DNA of 51,041 bases from Photobacterium phosphoreum (GCF_002954725.1 NZ_MSCQ01000003.1:131897-182937), one strand, 5' to 3'. Positions 31,634 through 43,338 are shown, counted from the stretch's first letter. Notes: generated by a model from the letters alone, not told the origin. Numbers and translations are program-made.

Positions 31634-31663
31634 AAACCCGCCTAGTCACAACTAGGCGGGTTT
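31634..31663 (-). terminator. Rho-independent terminator of the nsrR-rnr-rlmB operon
   Basis: Perfect 13-bp stem AAACCCGCCTAGT / ACTAGGCGGGTTT, loop CACA; the minus strand continues TTTATTACC. Placed 36 bases after rlmB. Confidence 0.88.
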
Positions 31664-31698
31664 AAATAATTATGCAGTTATTTGACGTTAATCACGCA

Positions 31699-32433
31699 TT
31701 ATCCGCGTTGACGTACCGCTTCAAATAAACAAATACCGGTCGCAACCGATACGTTCAGACTTGATACTGAACCCGCCATTGGGATTTTGATCAAATCATC
31801 ACAGGTCTCACGTGTTAGGCGACGCATACCTTCACCTTCAGCACCCATAACAATCGCCAATGGCCCTGTTAGTTTGCTGTGGTAGATATCGTGCGTTGCT
31901 TCACCAGCAGTACCCACAATCCATACGCCTTTATCTTGCAGCGCACGCATAGTACGTGCCAAGTTAGTTACGCGAACTAATGGCATGATCTCAGCTGCAC
32001 CACAAGCCACTTTACTTGCGGTTGCATTTAGCTGTGCTGAGCGATCTTTCGGTACAATCACCGCGACAGCGCCAGCAGCATCGGCGTTACGTAAACATGC
32101 ACCTAGATTATGCGGATCAGTCACACCATCAAGAATAAGCAGTAATGGATTTTCTTGCGTAGCCAATAAATCATCAAGGTTGTTTTCGTTATATTGCTTA
32201 CCAGGACGCACGCGCGCAATAATACCCTGATGAGAAGCACCATCAACTTTGTCATCTAATGCTTTACGGCCCGCTTCTTGAATCGTGATGCCTAATTCTT
32301 GTAACTCAGTAATTAACGGCAGCAAACGATCATCTTCACGCCCTTTGAGTACGAATACTTCAATAAAGCGCACCGGATCAGATGCAAGTACAGCTTTAAC
32401 GGCATGGATGCCAAAAATCATATCATTACTCAT
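31699..32433 (-). CDS. rlmB: 23S rRNA (guanosine-2'-O-)-methyltransferase RlmB
   Basis: Methylates G2251 in the 23S rRNA P loop, by family knowledge. 244-residue SPOUT enzyme: N-terminal L30e-like domain ([13 protein letters not shown]), then [23 protein letters not shown], and the knotted SAM site [14 protein letters not shown] and [22 protein letters not shown]. Directly follows rnr with a 3-base gap. Confidence 0.96.
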   Translation of the reverse strand: MSNDMIFGIHAVKAVLASDPVRFIEVFVLKGREDDRLLPLITELQELGITIQEAGRKALDDKVDGASHQGIIARVRPGKQYNENNLDDLLATQENPLLLILDGVTDPHNLGACLRNADAAGAVAVIVPKDRSAQLNATASKVACGAAEIMPLVRVTNLARTMRALQDKGVWIVGTAGEATHDIYHSKLTGPLAIVMGAEGEGMRRLTRETCDDLIKIPMAGSVSSLNVSVATGICLFEAVRQRG

Positions 32434-32436
32434 GGA

Positions 32437-35001
32437 TTAACTCTTCTTTGCTGCGCGTTCTGATTTACCCGCACGTTGCTTTTTCTTCTTGCGAACTTTG
32501 GGTTTCTTTTTAGGATCAGTCAGCGGCTTTTCATCCGATAACTTACGTGGTTTTTTATTTCTTGGCTTTTTCTTTTTAGCGTCAGCTTGTGGAATCGCGC
32601 CTTCTTTTAAATTTTTACGTACCGAAGAACGCTCACGTTTATTTTTAGAACGTGATTCATCAGCTACCGCTTCGCCATTTTCAACTTTAAACGCAGGCAT
32701 GCCTTGACGCTTTAAGCCATCAGCTTTACGCATGCGTTGTTTTTTCTCACGCCCTTTAGCCGTTTTACCCGCACCGCGTTGTTTACGCTCAGCACCAACG
32801 ATATCAAAATCTAATTGACGATCATTTAAGTTAATAGCCGCCACTTTAACGTGCACAGTATCGCCTAAACGATAAATCACGCCCGAGCTTTCACCGACTA
32901 AGCGTTGACCCACAGGATCAAATTGGTAGTAATCATTAGCAAGGTTTGAAATATGCACTAAACCGTCAATGTTGAGTTCATTGAGTCGTACAAAGAAACC
33001 AAAGCCAGTCACGTTAGCGATAACACCTTCAAACTCATCACCAAGATGATCTTGCATGTACTCACACTTGAGCCAATCAGACACATCACGGGTCGCGTCA
33101 TCAGCACGACGTTCAGTGGTTGAACACTGCTCACCGATAGCATCAATTTCCTCAAATGAATAATGATGACCGCCAGTTAACGTATCGTTTTTAGTGTTAC
33201 CCGCTTGTTTAGCAATTAAGTATTTAATCGCACGGTGCAAGGTTAAGTCAGGGTAACGACGGATTGGCGAGGTAAAGTGAGCATACTGGCTCAGTGCTAA
33301 ACCAAAGTGACCAATATTATCCGCTTGATAAATCGCTTGCTTCATTGAGCGCAGTAGCATGGTTTGAATTAATTCACGATCATTACGATCTTTAATTAAA
33401 TTCGCTAATGCTGCGTAATCTTTTGGACTTGGCTCTAAACCACCACCAAGTTCTAAACTTAGCTCGCCCAAGAAATCACGGAAACCTTGCAGACGTTCTT
33501 CACCTGGGATGTCGTGAACACGGTATAACGCAGGCTCTTTGGCACTTTCAACAAATTGTGCTGAGGCGATATTGGCTAAAATCATACATTCTTCGATGAT
33601 TTTATGCGCTTCATTACGGACTAACGGTACGATGTTCTCGATCTTACGATCAGCATTGAAAACAAACTTGGTTTCAATGGTTTCAAATTCAATCGCACCA
33701 CGCGCTTCACGAGCAACTTTCAGCGCTTTAAACATGCTGTAAAGTTCTTCAAGGTGCGGCACTAATGGCTGGTAACGTTGACGAAGTTCTTCATCACCAT
33801 CAAGCATGTTACTTACTTTAGTGTAAGTTAAACGCGCATGTGAATTCATCACCGCTTCATAGTGCTTATAACCAGTAAGCTTACCGCCCTCAGAAACGGT
33901 CATTTCACACACCATACACAAGCGATCGACTTGCGGGTTAAGTGAACATAAACCATTTGAAAGCACTTCTGGCAGCATTGGAATAACTTGAGCTGGGAAG
34001 TAAACCGAGTTACCACGTTTTAGGGCTTCGTTATCCAGCGCTGATTTAGAACGCACGTAATAACTTACATCGGCAATTGCCACCCATAAACGCCAGCCAC
34101 CATCAGGATTACGCTGACAGTGAACCGCATCATCAAAGTCACGTGCATCTTCACCATCAATGGTTACTAACGGCAATTGACGTAAATCAACACGACCCAA
34201 TTTAGCATCTTCTGGTACTTCTTCCATCAGATGCTTAATTTGATTGTCGACTTCTGATGGCCACACATGTGGAATATCATGAGTACGCAGGGCGATTTCA
34301 ATTTCCATACCCGGCGCCATATTCTCACCCAGTACTTCAACCACACGACCCACCGCATTATGCTGACGGGTTGCACGTTGATTGATCTCAACCACAACCA
34401 CATTACCCATGCGGGCACCTTGACGGACGTCTTGCGGAATAATGATATCTTGTGCAATACGAGAATCATCAGGCACCACATAACCCATGCCGTCTTCAAG
34501 GAAGAAACGACCAACAATTTGGTTTGGTGATTCAGTTAATACACGTACAACACGGCCTTCGCGACGACCACGTTTATCTTCGCCATCAGCTTGCGCTAAA
34601 ATGTAATCACCATGGATCACACTGCGCATTTGATGGGCAGGTAACAATAAATCAGTGTCTTTACTGTAAGTACCTTCAGGACGTAAGAAGCCAAAACCAT
34701 CGCGGTGGCCGATAACGTACCCTTTAATTAAATCTAAACGCTCAGGCAATGCGTAACATTGGCGGCGAGTAAAAATTAATTGACCATCACGCTCCATCGC
34801 ACGTAAGCGACGACGCAGGCCTTCATATTGATCATCACCCTCAAGCTTTAACGCAGCAAATAACTGGTCGCGGCTAACGGGTGTACTAAAACCACGAATT
34901 ACTTCTAGTAGTAGTTCACGGCTTGGAATAGGATTTTCGTAATTAGATGCTTCGCGTTCGCGAAAAGGATCAACCGGTAAATCGGTAGTACCTTTAGACA
35001 T
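32437..35001 (-). CDS. rnr: Ribonuclease R
   Basis: Processive 3'-5' exoribonuclease able to degrade structured RNA. Domain order: N-terminal helix-turn-helix-like region (about 20-90), cold-shock domains (about 90-240), RNB catalytic domain (about 260-590; [14 protein letters not shown] with the catalytic aspartates, [12 protein letters not shown]), S1 domain (about 640-725), then a long Lys/Arg-rich tail. I start at the ATG at 35001 (854 residues) with AGGA upstream; an in-frame start at 35025 adds eight residues without a good site. Between nsrR and rlmB as in E. coli. Confidence 0.95.
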   Translation of the reverse strand: MSKGTTDLPVDPFREREASNYENPIPSRELLLEVIRGFSTPVSRDQLFAALKLEGDDQYEGLRRRLRAMERDGQLIFTRRQCYALPERLDLIKGYVIGHRDGFGFLRPEGTYSKDTDLLLPAHQMRSVIHGDYILAQADGEDKRGRREGRVVRVLTESPNQIVGRFFLEDGMGYVVPDDSRIAQDIIIPQDVRQGARMGNVVVVEINQRATRQHNAVGRVVEVLGENMAPGMEIEIALRTHDIPHVWPSEVDNQIKHLMEEVPEDAKLGRVDLRQLPLVTIDGEDARDFDDAVHCQRNPDGGWRLWVAIADVSYYVRSKSALDNEALKRGNSVYFPAQVIPMLPEVLSNGLCSLNPQVDRLCMVCEMTVSEGGKLTGYKHYEAVMNSHARLTYTKVSNMLDGDEELRQRYQPLVPHLEELYSMFKALKVAREARGAIEFETIETKFVFNADRKIENIVPLVRNEAHKIIEECMILANIASAQFVESAKEPALYRVHDIPGEERLQGFRDFLGELSLELGGGLEPSPKDYAALANLIKDRNDRELIQTMLLRSMKQAIYQADNIGHFGLALSQYAHFTSPIRRYPDLTLHRAIKYLIAKQAGNTKNDTLTGGHHYSFEEIDAIGEQCSTTERRADDATRDVSDWLKCEYMQDHLGDEFEGVIANVTGFGFFVRLNELNIDGLVHISNLANDYYQFDPVGQRLVGESSGVIYRLGDTVHVKVAAINLNDRQLDFDIVGAERKQRGAGKTAKGREKKQRMRKADGLKRQGMPAFKVENGEAVADESRSKNKRERSSVRKNLKEGAIPQADAKKKKPRNKKPRKLSDEKPLTDPKKKPKVRKKKKQRAGKSERAAKKS

Positions 35002-35140
35002 AAACAGTTCCTGTTGGCCAACCATACTTTAAGTATACTCAGCTCTTAGGTGAACAGATGGGAACAGGTAATTTCATAACTACCTATTCCACTAAATAAT
35101 AGGGAGTAGTGTGATGCTAGATCATTATCTTTGAATGATC

Positions 35141-35581
35141 TTAGTGTTCTGCAGGCAACCCCAATAAGACACGCAATGGTGGATTATTATCTACCAAAGT
35201 CAATAATGTGTACTTATCTAGCTCATTTAAAAAAGCATTACGCGCATCAGCAAGGATCCCCTTGAGCTGACATGCAGGAGTAATATTACAAAAATCAGGC
35301 GCACAATTGACGATTTGTAACGGTTCAATCGCCCTTACCACATGCCCTAATACAATATTTCCCGCAGGCATTCCTAAGCGAATACCACCATTTTTTCCGC
35401 GTACGGTTTCTACATAACCTAATTGGCCTAATTTATTAATAATTTTGACCATATGGTTACGCGACACGCCATAGGTATCGGTGACTGTTGTGATACTTGT
35501 TAACTCGCCGCTAGGCAAGCTTGCAAGGTATATCAAGGCTCGTAGGCCATAATCGGTAAAACTAGTTAACTGCACATTCAC
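35141..35581 (-). CDS. nsrR: Nitric-oxide-sensing repressor NsrR
   Basis: 146-residue Rrf2-family regulator. Winged helix at about 1-75 ([27 protein letters not shown]). Cluster ligands C93, C98 and C104 keep the NsrR spacing C-x4-C-x5-C for an iron-sulfur cluster destroyed by nitric oxide. Divergent from hmp, its classical target, with an operator-like sequence between them. A hairpin without T run (AGATCATT/AATGATCT, 35119-35141) directly follows the stop, before rnr. Confidence 0.92.
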   Translation of the reverse strand: MNVQLTSFTDYGLRALIYLASLPSGELTSITTVTDTYGVSRNHMVKIINKLGQLGYVETVRGKNGGIRLGMPAGNIVLGHVVRAIEPLQIVNCAPDFCNITPACQLKGILADARNAFLNELDKYTLLTLVDNNPPLRVLLGLPAEH

Positions 35582-35642
35582 TCCTCCTGTTGCTATTTTA
35601 ATCTTGTTCTTGACTAAAAGATACAGATCAGATACAACTTAT

Positions 35643-35665
35643 AACATATATTATAAATACAACTT
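35643..35665. promoter_or_regulatory. Candidate NsrR operator in front of hmp
   Basis: The 23-base imperfect palindrome with half-sites AACATATATT and AAATACAACTT agrees at 16 of 23 positions with the enteric NsrR palindrome AAGATGCATTT-A-AAATGCATCTT as I recall it. It lies 15 bases before the hmp ATG, a blocking position. A direct repeat of ATACAACTTATAA at 35632-35644 and 35657-35669, 25 bases apart, overlaps it and may give a second half-site. Confidence 0.55.
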
Positions 35666-35679
35666 ATAAAGAGAAAGTA

Positions 35680-36882
35680 ATGCTCACTCAAAAAACCATT
35701 GATATCGTAAAATCGACCGCCCCCGTCATTGCCGCCGCAGGCCCTGCAGTAACCCAACACTTTTATCAGCGTATGTTCAGCCATAACCCTGAGTTAAAAG
35801 ATGTTTTCAACATGAGCAACCAACAAAATAGAGACAATGACGCACCTTCTAGTCAGCAAAAAGCGTTATTTAATGCGGTTTGTGCTTACGCTAATAACAT
35901 TGATAATTTAGCAGCATTATTACCTGCCGTAGAAAAAATAGCCCAAAAGCACACCAGTTTTTTAATTACTGCCGATCAATATCAAATAGTGGGTCATCAT
36001 CTGTTAGCAACCATTGATGAATTATTAGCACCAGGACAAGAAGTCTTAGATGCATGGGCAGAAGCTTATGGTGTGTTAGCTCATATATTCATTAGCCGTG
36101 AAGAAGAAATTTATCAAGAGAGCAATGATAAAGACGGCGGCTGGCGTGGTACGCGTGAATTTATCGTTACCAGCAAACAAGCTAATAGTGAATTAATTAC
36201 CAGCTTTACCTTTACCCCCGTAGACGGTGGCCAAGTCGCGACTTACAAACCTGGGCAATATTTGGGTATTTATATCAATGCGAAAGAATTAGCGAACCAA
36301 GAAATTCGTCAATACAGTTTATCGTCAGCACCCAATCACAGTCATTATCGCATTTCAGTTAAGCGAGAAGCACAAGGAACGGTCTCAAACTATCTTCACG
36401 ATAAGATCAATATTGGCGATAAGGTTAACTTAGTCGCACCTGCTGGTGATTTTTTCTTGAATGTTAATTCACAAACCCCCGTTACTTTAATTTCTGCGGG
36501 TGTGGGATTAACACCAATGCTAGCGATGCTTGAAACGTTAACTCAACATCAGGCAGCAGTGAATTGGTTGCATGCCACAGAAAATGGTCAGCAACATGCT
36601 TATAAAGATCATGTAAAGACACTGGCTAATCAACATTCGCACATCGCTGCATTGACATGGTACAACGCCCCAACCAGCAGCGATCGTCAAGCAGAAGACT
36701 ATGATTACCAAGGCTTAATCGAGCTTGATAAAATCACAAATCAAATTTCAGATCCTGAAATGCATTTTTATTGCTGTGGCCCAGTCGGTTTTATGCAGTT
36801 TATCGCTAAGCAGTTAATTGAATTGGGTGTCACCACTGATCGTATTCATTACGAATGCTTTGGACCACACAAGGTACTGTAA
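35680..36882 (+). CDS. hmp: Flavohemoprotein Hmp, nitric oxide dioxygenase
   Basis: Oxidises nitric oxide to nitrate with O2 and NAD(P)H. The globin domain spans residues 1 to about 145: Tyr B10 is Y29 (HFYQRMF), and the proximal His in KIAQKHTSF is H91. The E. coli number is 85, because six residues (around NDAPSS, 53-58) are inserted after the NMSNQ segment. The FAD domain (about 155-265; RQYSLSS) and NAD domain (about 270-400; [19 protein letters not shown]) follow. 400 residues. Divergent from nsrR; probably repressed by it. Confidence 0.95.
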   Translation: MLTQKTIDIVKSTAPVIAAAGPAVTQHFYQRMFSHNPELKDVFNMSNQQNRDNDAPSSQQKALFNAVCAYANNIDNLAALLPAVEKIAQKHTSFLITADQYQIVGHHLLATIDELLAPGQEVLDAWAEAYGVLAHIFISREEEIYQESNDKDGGWRGTREFIVTSKQANSELITSFTFTPVDGGQVATYKPGQYLGIYINAKELANQEIRQYSLSSAPNHSHYRISVKREAQGTVSNYLHDKINIGDKVNLVAPAGDFFLNVNSQTPVTLISAGVGLTPMLAMLETLTQHQAAVNWLHATENGQQHAYKDHVKTLANQHSHIAALTWYNAPTSSDRQAEDYDYQGLIELDKITNQISDPEMHFYCCGPVGFMQFIAKQLIELGVTTDRIHYECFGPHKVL

Positions 36883-36918
36883 CGTCTTTAGCTGACAACG
36901 CCAGAGTCGATCCATAAT

Positions 36919-36950
36919 AAAAACAGCACCTCATTAGGTGCTGTTTTTTA
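36919..36950. terminator. Bidirectional terminator between hmp and motX
   Basis: AAACAGCACCT (36921-36931) pairs with AGGTGCTGTTT (36936-36946), loop CATT, with A run before and T run after; the genes converge here. Confidence 0.88.
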
Positions 36951-36969
36951 TTGCACTGAATAACTGCTG

Positions 36970-37593
36970 TTACCAAAACGATGAGCGTCGTTTAGCGCGC
37001 GCAATAATATTCGCTGGCATCTTTTTTTCTAACTGCTGACGTAATTGACGGATTTGTTGATATTGGCCTTTCTCGGTGGTCACGGTTTGATATAACCATC
37101 GATAAGCATCTTCGTAATCTAAAGGGCTGCCATTATCGGCAATCAGCAATTGCGCTAATTGAATTCGAGCGCGAACATTGCCTAAGGCGGCAGCTTCCCG
37201 TAAATAAGGAATAGCGCGTTGTTTATCTTGTTGTAAAATAACACCCTGAGCGTAATAACGTCCCAGCTGTTCCAATGCAACAGGCACCCCTTGTTGAGCA
37301 GCGGCACGCATATAATATAACCCCTGTGCTACATCTTTAGGCACACACACCCCCCACGCCAACATATCACCATAAAGAAATTGATAAGCGGGTGATTCAA
37401 TTTGTTCGGCGCGTGCTTGAATATCTTGTACTAACTGACAATCATCGGCTTTAACTTGAGCTAAATGCTGATTGGTTGTAAACCATGCACTCAACTGATC
37501 CTCGGAATAAATAGGCACAGCCTCTCCAACCCCAGTGATCGCATGAACCGGTGTTGCCAACCAAGCAGCAAACATTATCAACCAGGATTTCAT
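36970..37593 (-). CDS. motX: Sodium-type polar flagellar motor protein MotX (Sel1 repeats)
   Basis: A 207-residue exported protein: signal peptide MKSWLIMFAAWLATPVHA (about 1-18), then Sel1-like repeats (AQGLYYMRAAAQQGVPVALEQLG and AIPYLREAAALGNVRARIQLAQL) and a basic C-terminus. Two cysteines (DDCQL, WGVCVP) fit MotX. MotX builds the T-ring that anchors the Na+-driven PomAB stator in vibrios, and motX lies next to purA in Vibrio. A sigma-28 promoter directly upstream supports a flagellar role. The ATG at 37593 has GAGGA 6 bases upstream; the ATG two codons earlier abuts that site. Confidence 0.88.
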   Translation of the reverse strand: MKSWLIMFAAWLATPVHAITGVGEAVPIYSEDQLSAWFTTNQHLAQVKADDCQLVQDIQARAEQIESPAYQFLYGDMLAWGVCVPKDVAQGLYYMRAAAQQGVPVALEQLGRYYAQGVILQQDKQRAIPYLREAAALGNVRARIQLAQLLIADNGSPLDYEDAYRWLYQTVTTEKGQYQQIRQLRQQLEKKMPANIIARAKRRSSFW

Positions 37594-37621
37594 TGGCATT
37601 CCTCAAACGTCGAATAGTTAA

Positions 37622-37648
37622 CTATCGGCAATTTGAGACCAAACTTTA
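37622..37648 (-). promoter_or_regulatory. Sigma-28 (FliA) promoter of motX
   Basis: On the minus strand TAAAGTTT (37648-37641), 11 bases, GCCGATAG (37629-37622). The E. coli FliA consensus is TAAAGTTT-N11-GCCGATAA, so 15 of 16 positions match and the spacing is exact. It is about 30 bases before the motX ATG. Confidence 0.9.
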
Positions 37649-37690
37649 ACGCAATACAGATCGTACTATAACGCTATTATTCAGCTATAA

Positions 37691-37716
37691 AAAAACCAGC
37701 TCGAAAGCTGGTTTTT
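37691..37716 (-). terminator. Rho-independent terminator of purA
   Basis: Perfect 11-bp stem AAAAACCAGCT / AGCTGGTTTTT with loop CGAA; the minus strand continues TTTATAGC. It insulates motX from purA. Confidence 0.92.
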
Positions 37717-37739
37717 CTGCTTAAAGCAACCGCTAGTGA

Positions 37740-39062
<1,323 letters not shown>

Positions 39063-39176
39063 TCATCTATCATAGTTAAAAAAGGATTCTAGCACCTTAA
39101 CCGCCCGCTTGCAGTCATTTTTGGCTTAATACATTTCATATTTGACGCGTTTTATCTGTTTTTTATGGCTGTTTTT

Positions 39177-39371
39177 CTACATTCTTAAATACATCATATA
39201 CGCAATAACACTGCCAGCCACGACCAGACAGCCACCAATACGACGTAGCGTATTATCATCTTGTTGGCTTAATTGACTAACCATATTGCGCCATCCTTGG
39301 GGGGCGAATAATGGTCCTAAACCTTCAACAATTAACACTAAACCAATGGCTAATAAAATTGTATTCATCAT
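39177..39371 (-). CDS. yjeT: DUF2065 small membrane protein YjeT
   Basis: A 64-residue protein with two hydrophobic helices (about 4-24 and 44-62) separated by a polar loop containing PQGWRNM. It matches the DUF2065/YjeT family found between hflC and purA in many gammaproteobacteria; function unknown. ATG codons at 39371 and 39368 are equivalent choices. Its weak ribosome binding site lies directly after the hflC terminator, so expression may depend on read-through or its own promoter. Confidence 0.82.
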   Translation of the reverse strand: MMNTILLAIGLVLIVEGLGPLFAPQGWRNMVSQLSQQDDNTLRRIGGCLVVAGSVIAYMMYLRM

Positions 39372-39382
39372 GTATTTTATCC

Positions 39383-39414
39383 AAAAAAAAAGACAAGGCC
39401 AAAGCCTTGTCTTT
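39383..39414 (-). terminator. Terminator behind hflC, just ahead of yjeT
   Basis: AAAGACAAGGC (39389-39399) pairs with GCCTTGTCTTT (39404-39414), loop CAAA; the minus strand continues with a run of T ending about 12 bases before the yjeT ATG. Confidence 0.88.
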
Positions 39415-39446
39415 ATTATAACGATTACGTTGTTAGTAAAGCGAGC

Positions 39447-40448
39447 TTACTTTGCTGGTAGCTCTGAATGGTTCATATATTTAAAGAACTCATTATTCGG
39501 ATCAATAACAAGAATGTCATTTTTCGAACTAAAGCTCTTTTCATACGCTTTCAGAGAACGCCAGAAGCTGTAGAACTCAGGGTCTTGATTATATGCTTTT
39601 GCATAAATCTCAGCCGCTTTTGCATCTGCGTCACCGCGTACAACTTGTGCTTTACGCTTCGCCTCAGCTAAAACTGTTGCCACTTCAAGTTCTGAACGAG
39701 CACGAAGCTCTTCAGCACGTTGACGGCCTTGAGAACGGTAGCTACGTGCCACTGACTCACGCTCAGCACGCATACGACGGTAGATAGACTCACTGATTTC
39801 ATCTGGTAAATTGATTTTCTTAATACGGAAATCAACTACTTCAATACCTAAGTCTTTCGCACTTTCACGCGTTTCTTCAAGTACATCAGCCATGATTTGA
39901 TCACGTTGGCCTTCAACTTTCTTCACCGGTACCACACCTTCAATTACCGCTAGAGCAGCTTTTGCCGCTTTAGTTTGTGCAATATCAGACGATGTAGTAG
40001 ATGCTGAAGTGCTGTCTTCTCCAGATACGATTTGCTTGATTTCTTTCGCACCAATTTCGGCACGTAAGCTATCAACAACTTTACGCTTTAACAATGATTC
40101 CGCTGTTGATGTATTACCACCACCCGTTGCTAAGTAATATTTACCGTAATCTTTAATACGCCACTTTACGTAGGTATCAATGATCACGTCTTTTTTCTCA
40201 GCTGTTAGGAAACGGTCAGCTTGGTCATCCATGGTTTGAATACGCGCATCAAGATCATGCACACGATCAAAAACAGGAACTTTAAAGTGTAAACCTGGCT
40301 CGTAAATTCGTGCAACTTCGGTATTGTTATCTTTTATGATACGACCGAAACGCACGACGATACCACGCTCGCCCTCTTTCACGACAAACATAGACATCAA
40401 TAATAGTGCAATAAAAATCACAACTACTGGGATGATTAACTTACGCAT
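39447..40448 (-). CDS. hflC: FtsH protease regulator HflC
   Basis: 333-residue SPFH/band-7 protein with one N-terminal signal-anchor (residues about 4-22) and a periplasmic SPFH domain starting VKEGERGIVVRFGRI. With HflK it forms the large membrane cage that controls access of substrates to FtsH. Long helical region RAERESVARSYRSQGRQRAEE. Two bases downstream of hflK; last gene of the tsaE...hflC superoperon before a terminator. Confidence 0.96.
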   Translation of the reverse strand: MRKLIIPVVVIFIALLLMSMFVVKEGERGIVVRFGRIIKDNNTEVARIYEPGLHFKVPVFDRVHDLDARIQTMDDQADRFLTAEKKDVIIDTYVKWRIKDYGKYYLATGGGNTSTAESLLKRKVVDSLRAEIGAKEIKQIVSGEDSTSASTTSSDIAQTKAAKAALAVIEGVVPVKKVEGQRDQIMADVLEETRESAKDLGIEVVDFRIKKINLPDEISESIYRRMRAERESVARSYRSQGRQRAEELRARSELEVATVLAEAKRKAQVVRGDADAKAAEIYAKAYNQDPEFYSFWRSLKAYEKSFSSKNDILVIDPNNEFFKYMNHSELPAK

Positions 40449-40450
40449 AA

Positions 40451-41614
40451 TTAATATCTCCCTTGACGGCCAGTGTCAGCGCGTGGTGTTGGAGCGACTG
40501 GCGTTGGTGTTTCCACTTTTTCCAATTCAATACCACTTAATCGGCCAGAATCTACTGGCTTTTTCGCTTGGTTATTTGATTGATTCATTAACTTTTCAAG
40601 TGGTAAATACATCACGTTATTACCACCAGATTTAGTATCAATTAACACCTTGCTGGTATTGCTGTATACACGTTCCATCGTATCAAGATACAGACGTTCA
40701 CGGGTTACTTGCTTAGCGGCTTCGTATTGTGGCAACAGCTTATCAAACTGTGCAACATCACCGAGTGCACCATTAATAACACGCTCAGAATAACCTTCTG
40801 CTTCGTTCTTCAGACGCTCAGCACGACCCGTTGCTTTTGGCAAAATGTCATTACTGTAAGCTTCTGCTTCACGCACATAACGTTCTTCATCTTCACGTGC
40901 TGCAATAGCATCATCAAAGGCATCTTTAACCGCTTCTGGTGGACGCGCACTTTGGAAGTTAACGTCCACAACACGGATACCCATGTCATATTTTGCGATA
41001 ATTTTATTAATTGCAGCTTGAGTATTCGCACGAATAGTCTGACGGCCCGTTGTTAACGCTTGATCCATAGTTGAATCACCGATAACCGCACGCAGTGCAG
41101 AATCTGTTGCTTGACGCAAACTATCATCGGCATTGGTAACACTGAACAGGTATTTCTCAGCATTATCAACACGGTATTGGACATCCATCTCAACTTTCAA
41201 TACATTTTCGTCTTTGGTTAGCATTAAGCCAGAAGCTCGTAGCGAACGAATTGCTTGTACGTTAACAGGGATGACTTCATCAATAAAAGTCGGCTTCCAG
41301 TTCAAACCCGGCTTGACGATTTGATCAAACTTACCGAAGCGCAGCACAACACCTTGTTCTGCTTCACTTACAGTGTAAAAGCCTGAAAATCCCCATACAG
41401 CCACAGCTAAAACTGCAACAGCACCCAAACCTACAGCGCTACCGCTGCCTGTTGGTCCTTTTTTATTACCAAACACACCACCAACCTTACGACTTAGTTT
41501 TGAGAAAACCTCATCCAGATCGGGTGGTCCTTGTTCACGTCCACCATGATTTTTATTACCCCAAGGGTCTTTATCATCACGGCCGCCGTTGTTACCAGGC
41601 TCATTCCACGCCAT
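40451..41614 (-). CDS. hflK: FtsH protease regulator HflK
   Basis: 387 residues. A Gly/Asp/Asn-rich cytoplasmic N-terminus (1 to about 60), a membrane helix about 62-83 and a periplasmic SPFH domain (FYTVSEAEQGVVLRFGKFD...). The C-terminal helical region is followed by a Pro/Thr-rich tail ending in RQGRY. Partner of HflC. Confidence 0.96.
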   Translation of the reverse strand: MAWNEPGNNGGRDDKDPWGNKNHGGREQGPPDLDEVFSKLSRKVGGVFGNKKGPTGSGSAVGLGAVAVLAVAVWGFSGFYTVSEAEQGVVLRFGKFDQIVKPGLNWKPTFIDEVIPVNVQAIRSLRASGLMLTKDENVLKVEMDVQYRVDNAEKYLFSVTNADDSLRQATDSALRAVIGDSTMDQALTTGRQTIRANTQAAINKIIAKYDMGIRVVDVNFQSARPPEAVKDAFDDAIAAREDEERYVREAEAYSNDILPKATGRAERLKNEAEGYSERVINGALGDVAQFDKLLPQYEAAKQVTRERLYLDTMERVYSNTSKVLIDTKSGGNNVMYLPLEKLMNQSNNQAKKPVDSGRLSGIELEKVETPTPVAPTPRADTGRQGRY

Positions 41615-41667
41615 TATAGAACTCCATCAATGTGATATGACGACAGTTTTTATTACTCAGCAATCCA

Positions 41668-42957
41668 TTAAGCAACGATGTAGTCATCTAACGAAGTACT
41701 TTCTCTTTTTTGTAACCGCGACCATTCTGCCATCGGTAAGCGAATATCAATCATTAAACAGCCATCTGATTCATACTCTTCTTGCACAATACATCCCATC
41801 TGATAAAACTTACTGCGTAGCCGTCCAATCATTTCAGGCGGCAAACGCAAGCTGTGCTTTATCATTGTTCCTGCAAGACGTTCTGTTAAGGCTTGGAATA
41901 ACAAGTCAATGCCTTGCCCTTCCATGGCTGATACCCAAACTCGTCGAGGTAAACCCTCTTCGTCACGCTCAATTCGTGGTTGTGCATTATCCAAGTTATC
42001 AATTTTATTCATAACAAGTAAAACAGGAACGTCGCTGGCCTCGATTTCATCAAGTACGGTATCTACCGCCTCAATGTTCTCGCGAAAACGATCATCACTG
42101 GCATCAACCACATGAAGCAATAGATCTGCTTCTTGTGTTTCTTTTAATGTTGCTTTAAACGCAGCCACTAAATCGTGGGGTAAATGTCGAATAAAACCAA
42201 CAGTATCTGCAAGTATCGCTGCACCGACATCTGCAACTTCAATCTTTCGCAATGTTGGATCTAAGGTAGCAAACAGCTGATCGGCTGCATATACCCCAGC
42301 ATCGGTAATACGATTGAATAATGTTGATTTACCCGCATTGGTATACCCAACTAATGACACCGTTGGGATTTCTGCTCGATTACGCGCTCGACGTCCTTGA
42401 TCACGTTGTTTAGCGACTTTATCTAAACGACGTAAAATTGTTTTAATACGTTCTCGTAATAAACGTCGATCGGTTTCTAACTGAGTTTCACCTGGCCCGC
42501 GAAGGCCAATACCACCTTTTTGTCGCTCAAGGTGAGTCCAACCACGAATTAATCGAGTTGATAAATGCCGTAATTGTGCTAGTTCAACTTGCAACTTACC
42601 TTCGTGGGTACGTGCGCGTTGGGCAAATATATCGAGAATTAACCCGGTACGATCAATCACTCGGCATTGACAAAGCTGCTCTAAGTTTCGTTCTTGTGCA
42701 GGTGACAATGCGTGATTAAAAATAATTATATCTGCATCAACAGTTTTTACTGCATCGGCGATTTCTTGCGCTTTACCTTCACCCACATAATATTTTGGAA
42801 GCGGTGTTTTACGGCTACCCGTAACTACGTGCAGCGCGTTAACTCCAGCGGAAGACACTAGCATTTCAAATTCGCTAAGATCTTCCCATTCCTCATCTTG
42901 AGTGAAGTTTATATGAACAAGAATAGCCTGCTCACCAGCTTCATAACGGTCAAACAA
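41668..42957 (-). CDS. hflX: Ribosome-associated GTPase HflX
   Basis: 429-residue GTPase that splits or rescues stalled 70S ribosomes under stress. The HflX domain spans about 20-195 (YYVGEGKAQEIADAVK, GPGETQLETDRRLLRERI). The G domain has the P-loop GYTNAGKSTLFNRI near residue 204, DTVGFIRHLPHDLV and NKIDN. Lies 28 bases after hfq and 53 before hflK. Confidence 0.96.
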   Translation of the reverse strand: MFDRYEAGEQAILVHINFTQDEEWEDLSEFEMLVSSAGVNALHVVTGSRKTPLPKYYVGEGKAQEIADAVKTVDADIIIFNHALSPAQERNLEQLCQCRVIDRTGLILDIFAQRARTHEGKLQVELAQLRHLSTRLIRGWTHLERQKGGIGLRGPGETQLETDRRLLRERIKTILRRLDKVAKQRDQGRRARNRAEIPTVSLVGYTNAGKSTLFNRITDAGVYAADQLFATLDPTLRKIEVADVGAAILADTVGFIRHLPHDLVAAFKATLKETQEADLLLHVVDASDDRFRENIEAVDTVLDEIEASDVPVLLVMNKIDNLDNAQPRIERDEEGLPRRVWVSAMEGQGIDLLFQALTERLAGTMIKHSLRLPPEMIGRLRSKFYQMGCIVQEEYESDGCLMIDIRLPMAEWSRLQKRESTSLDDYIVA

Positions 42958-42985
42958 GTAATCGACTCCTTATTTGAAAATAATC

Positions 42986-43264
<279 letters not shown>

Positions 43265-43338
43265 TTATTTGTTTGTAGTTGTATTAGCAACGAACAAAAA
43301 CTAAAAATACGCAAAGCAGTTCAGAGTATACACGTTAA

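Noticed and set aside
35060..35089. Hairpin GGAACAGGTA/TACCTATTCC between nsrR and rnr as a terminator
   Set aside because: One mismatch in the stem and no T run on either side; rnr and nsrR are normally co-transcribed. It may be a processing site, but that cannot be shown.
40709..41056. 115-codon plus-strand frame inside hflK
   Set aside because: Antisense shadow of hflK, rich in Cys, Phe and Thr as expected from the reverse of a charged coding strand.
41589..42014. 141-codon plus-strand frame over the end of hflX
   Set aside because: It lies opposite hflX, which has full family motifs; no ribosome binding site and no recognisable domain.
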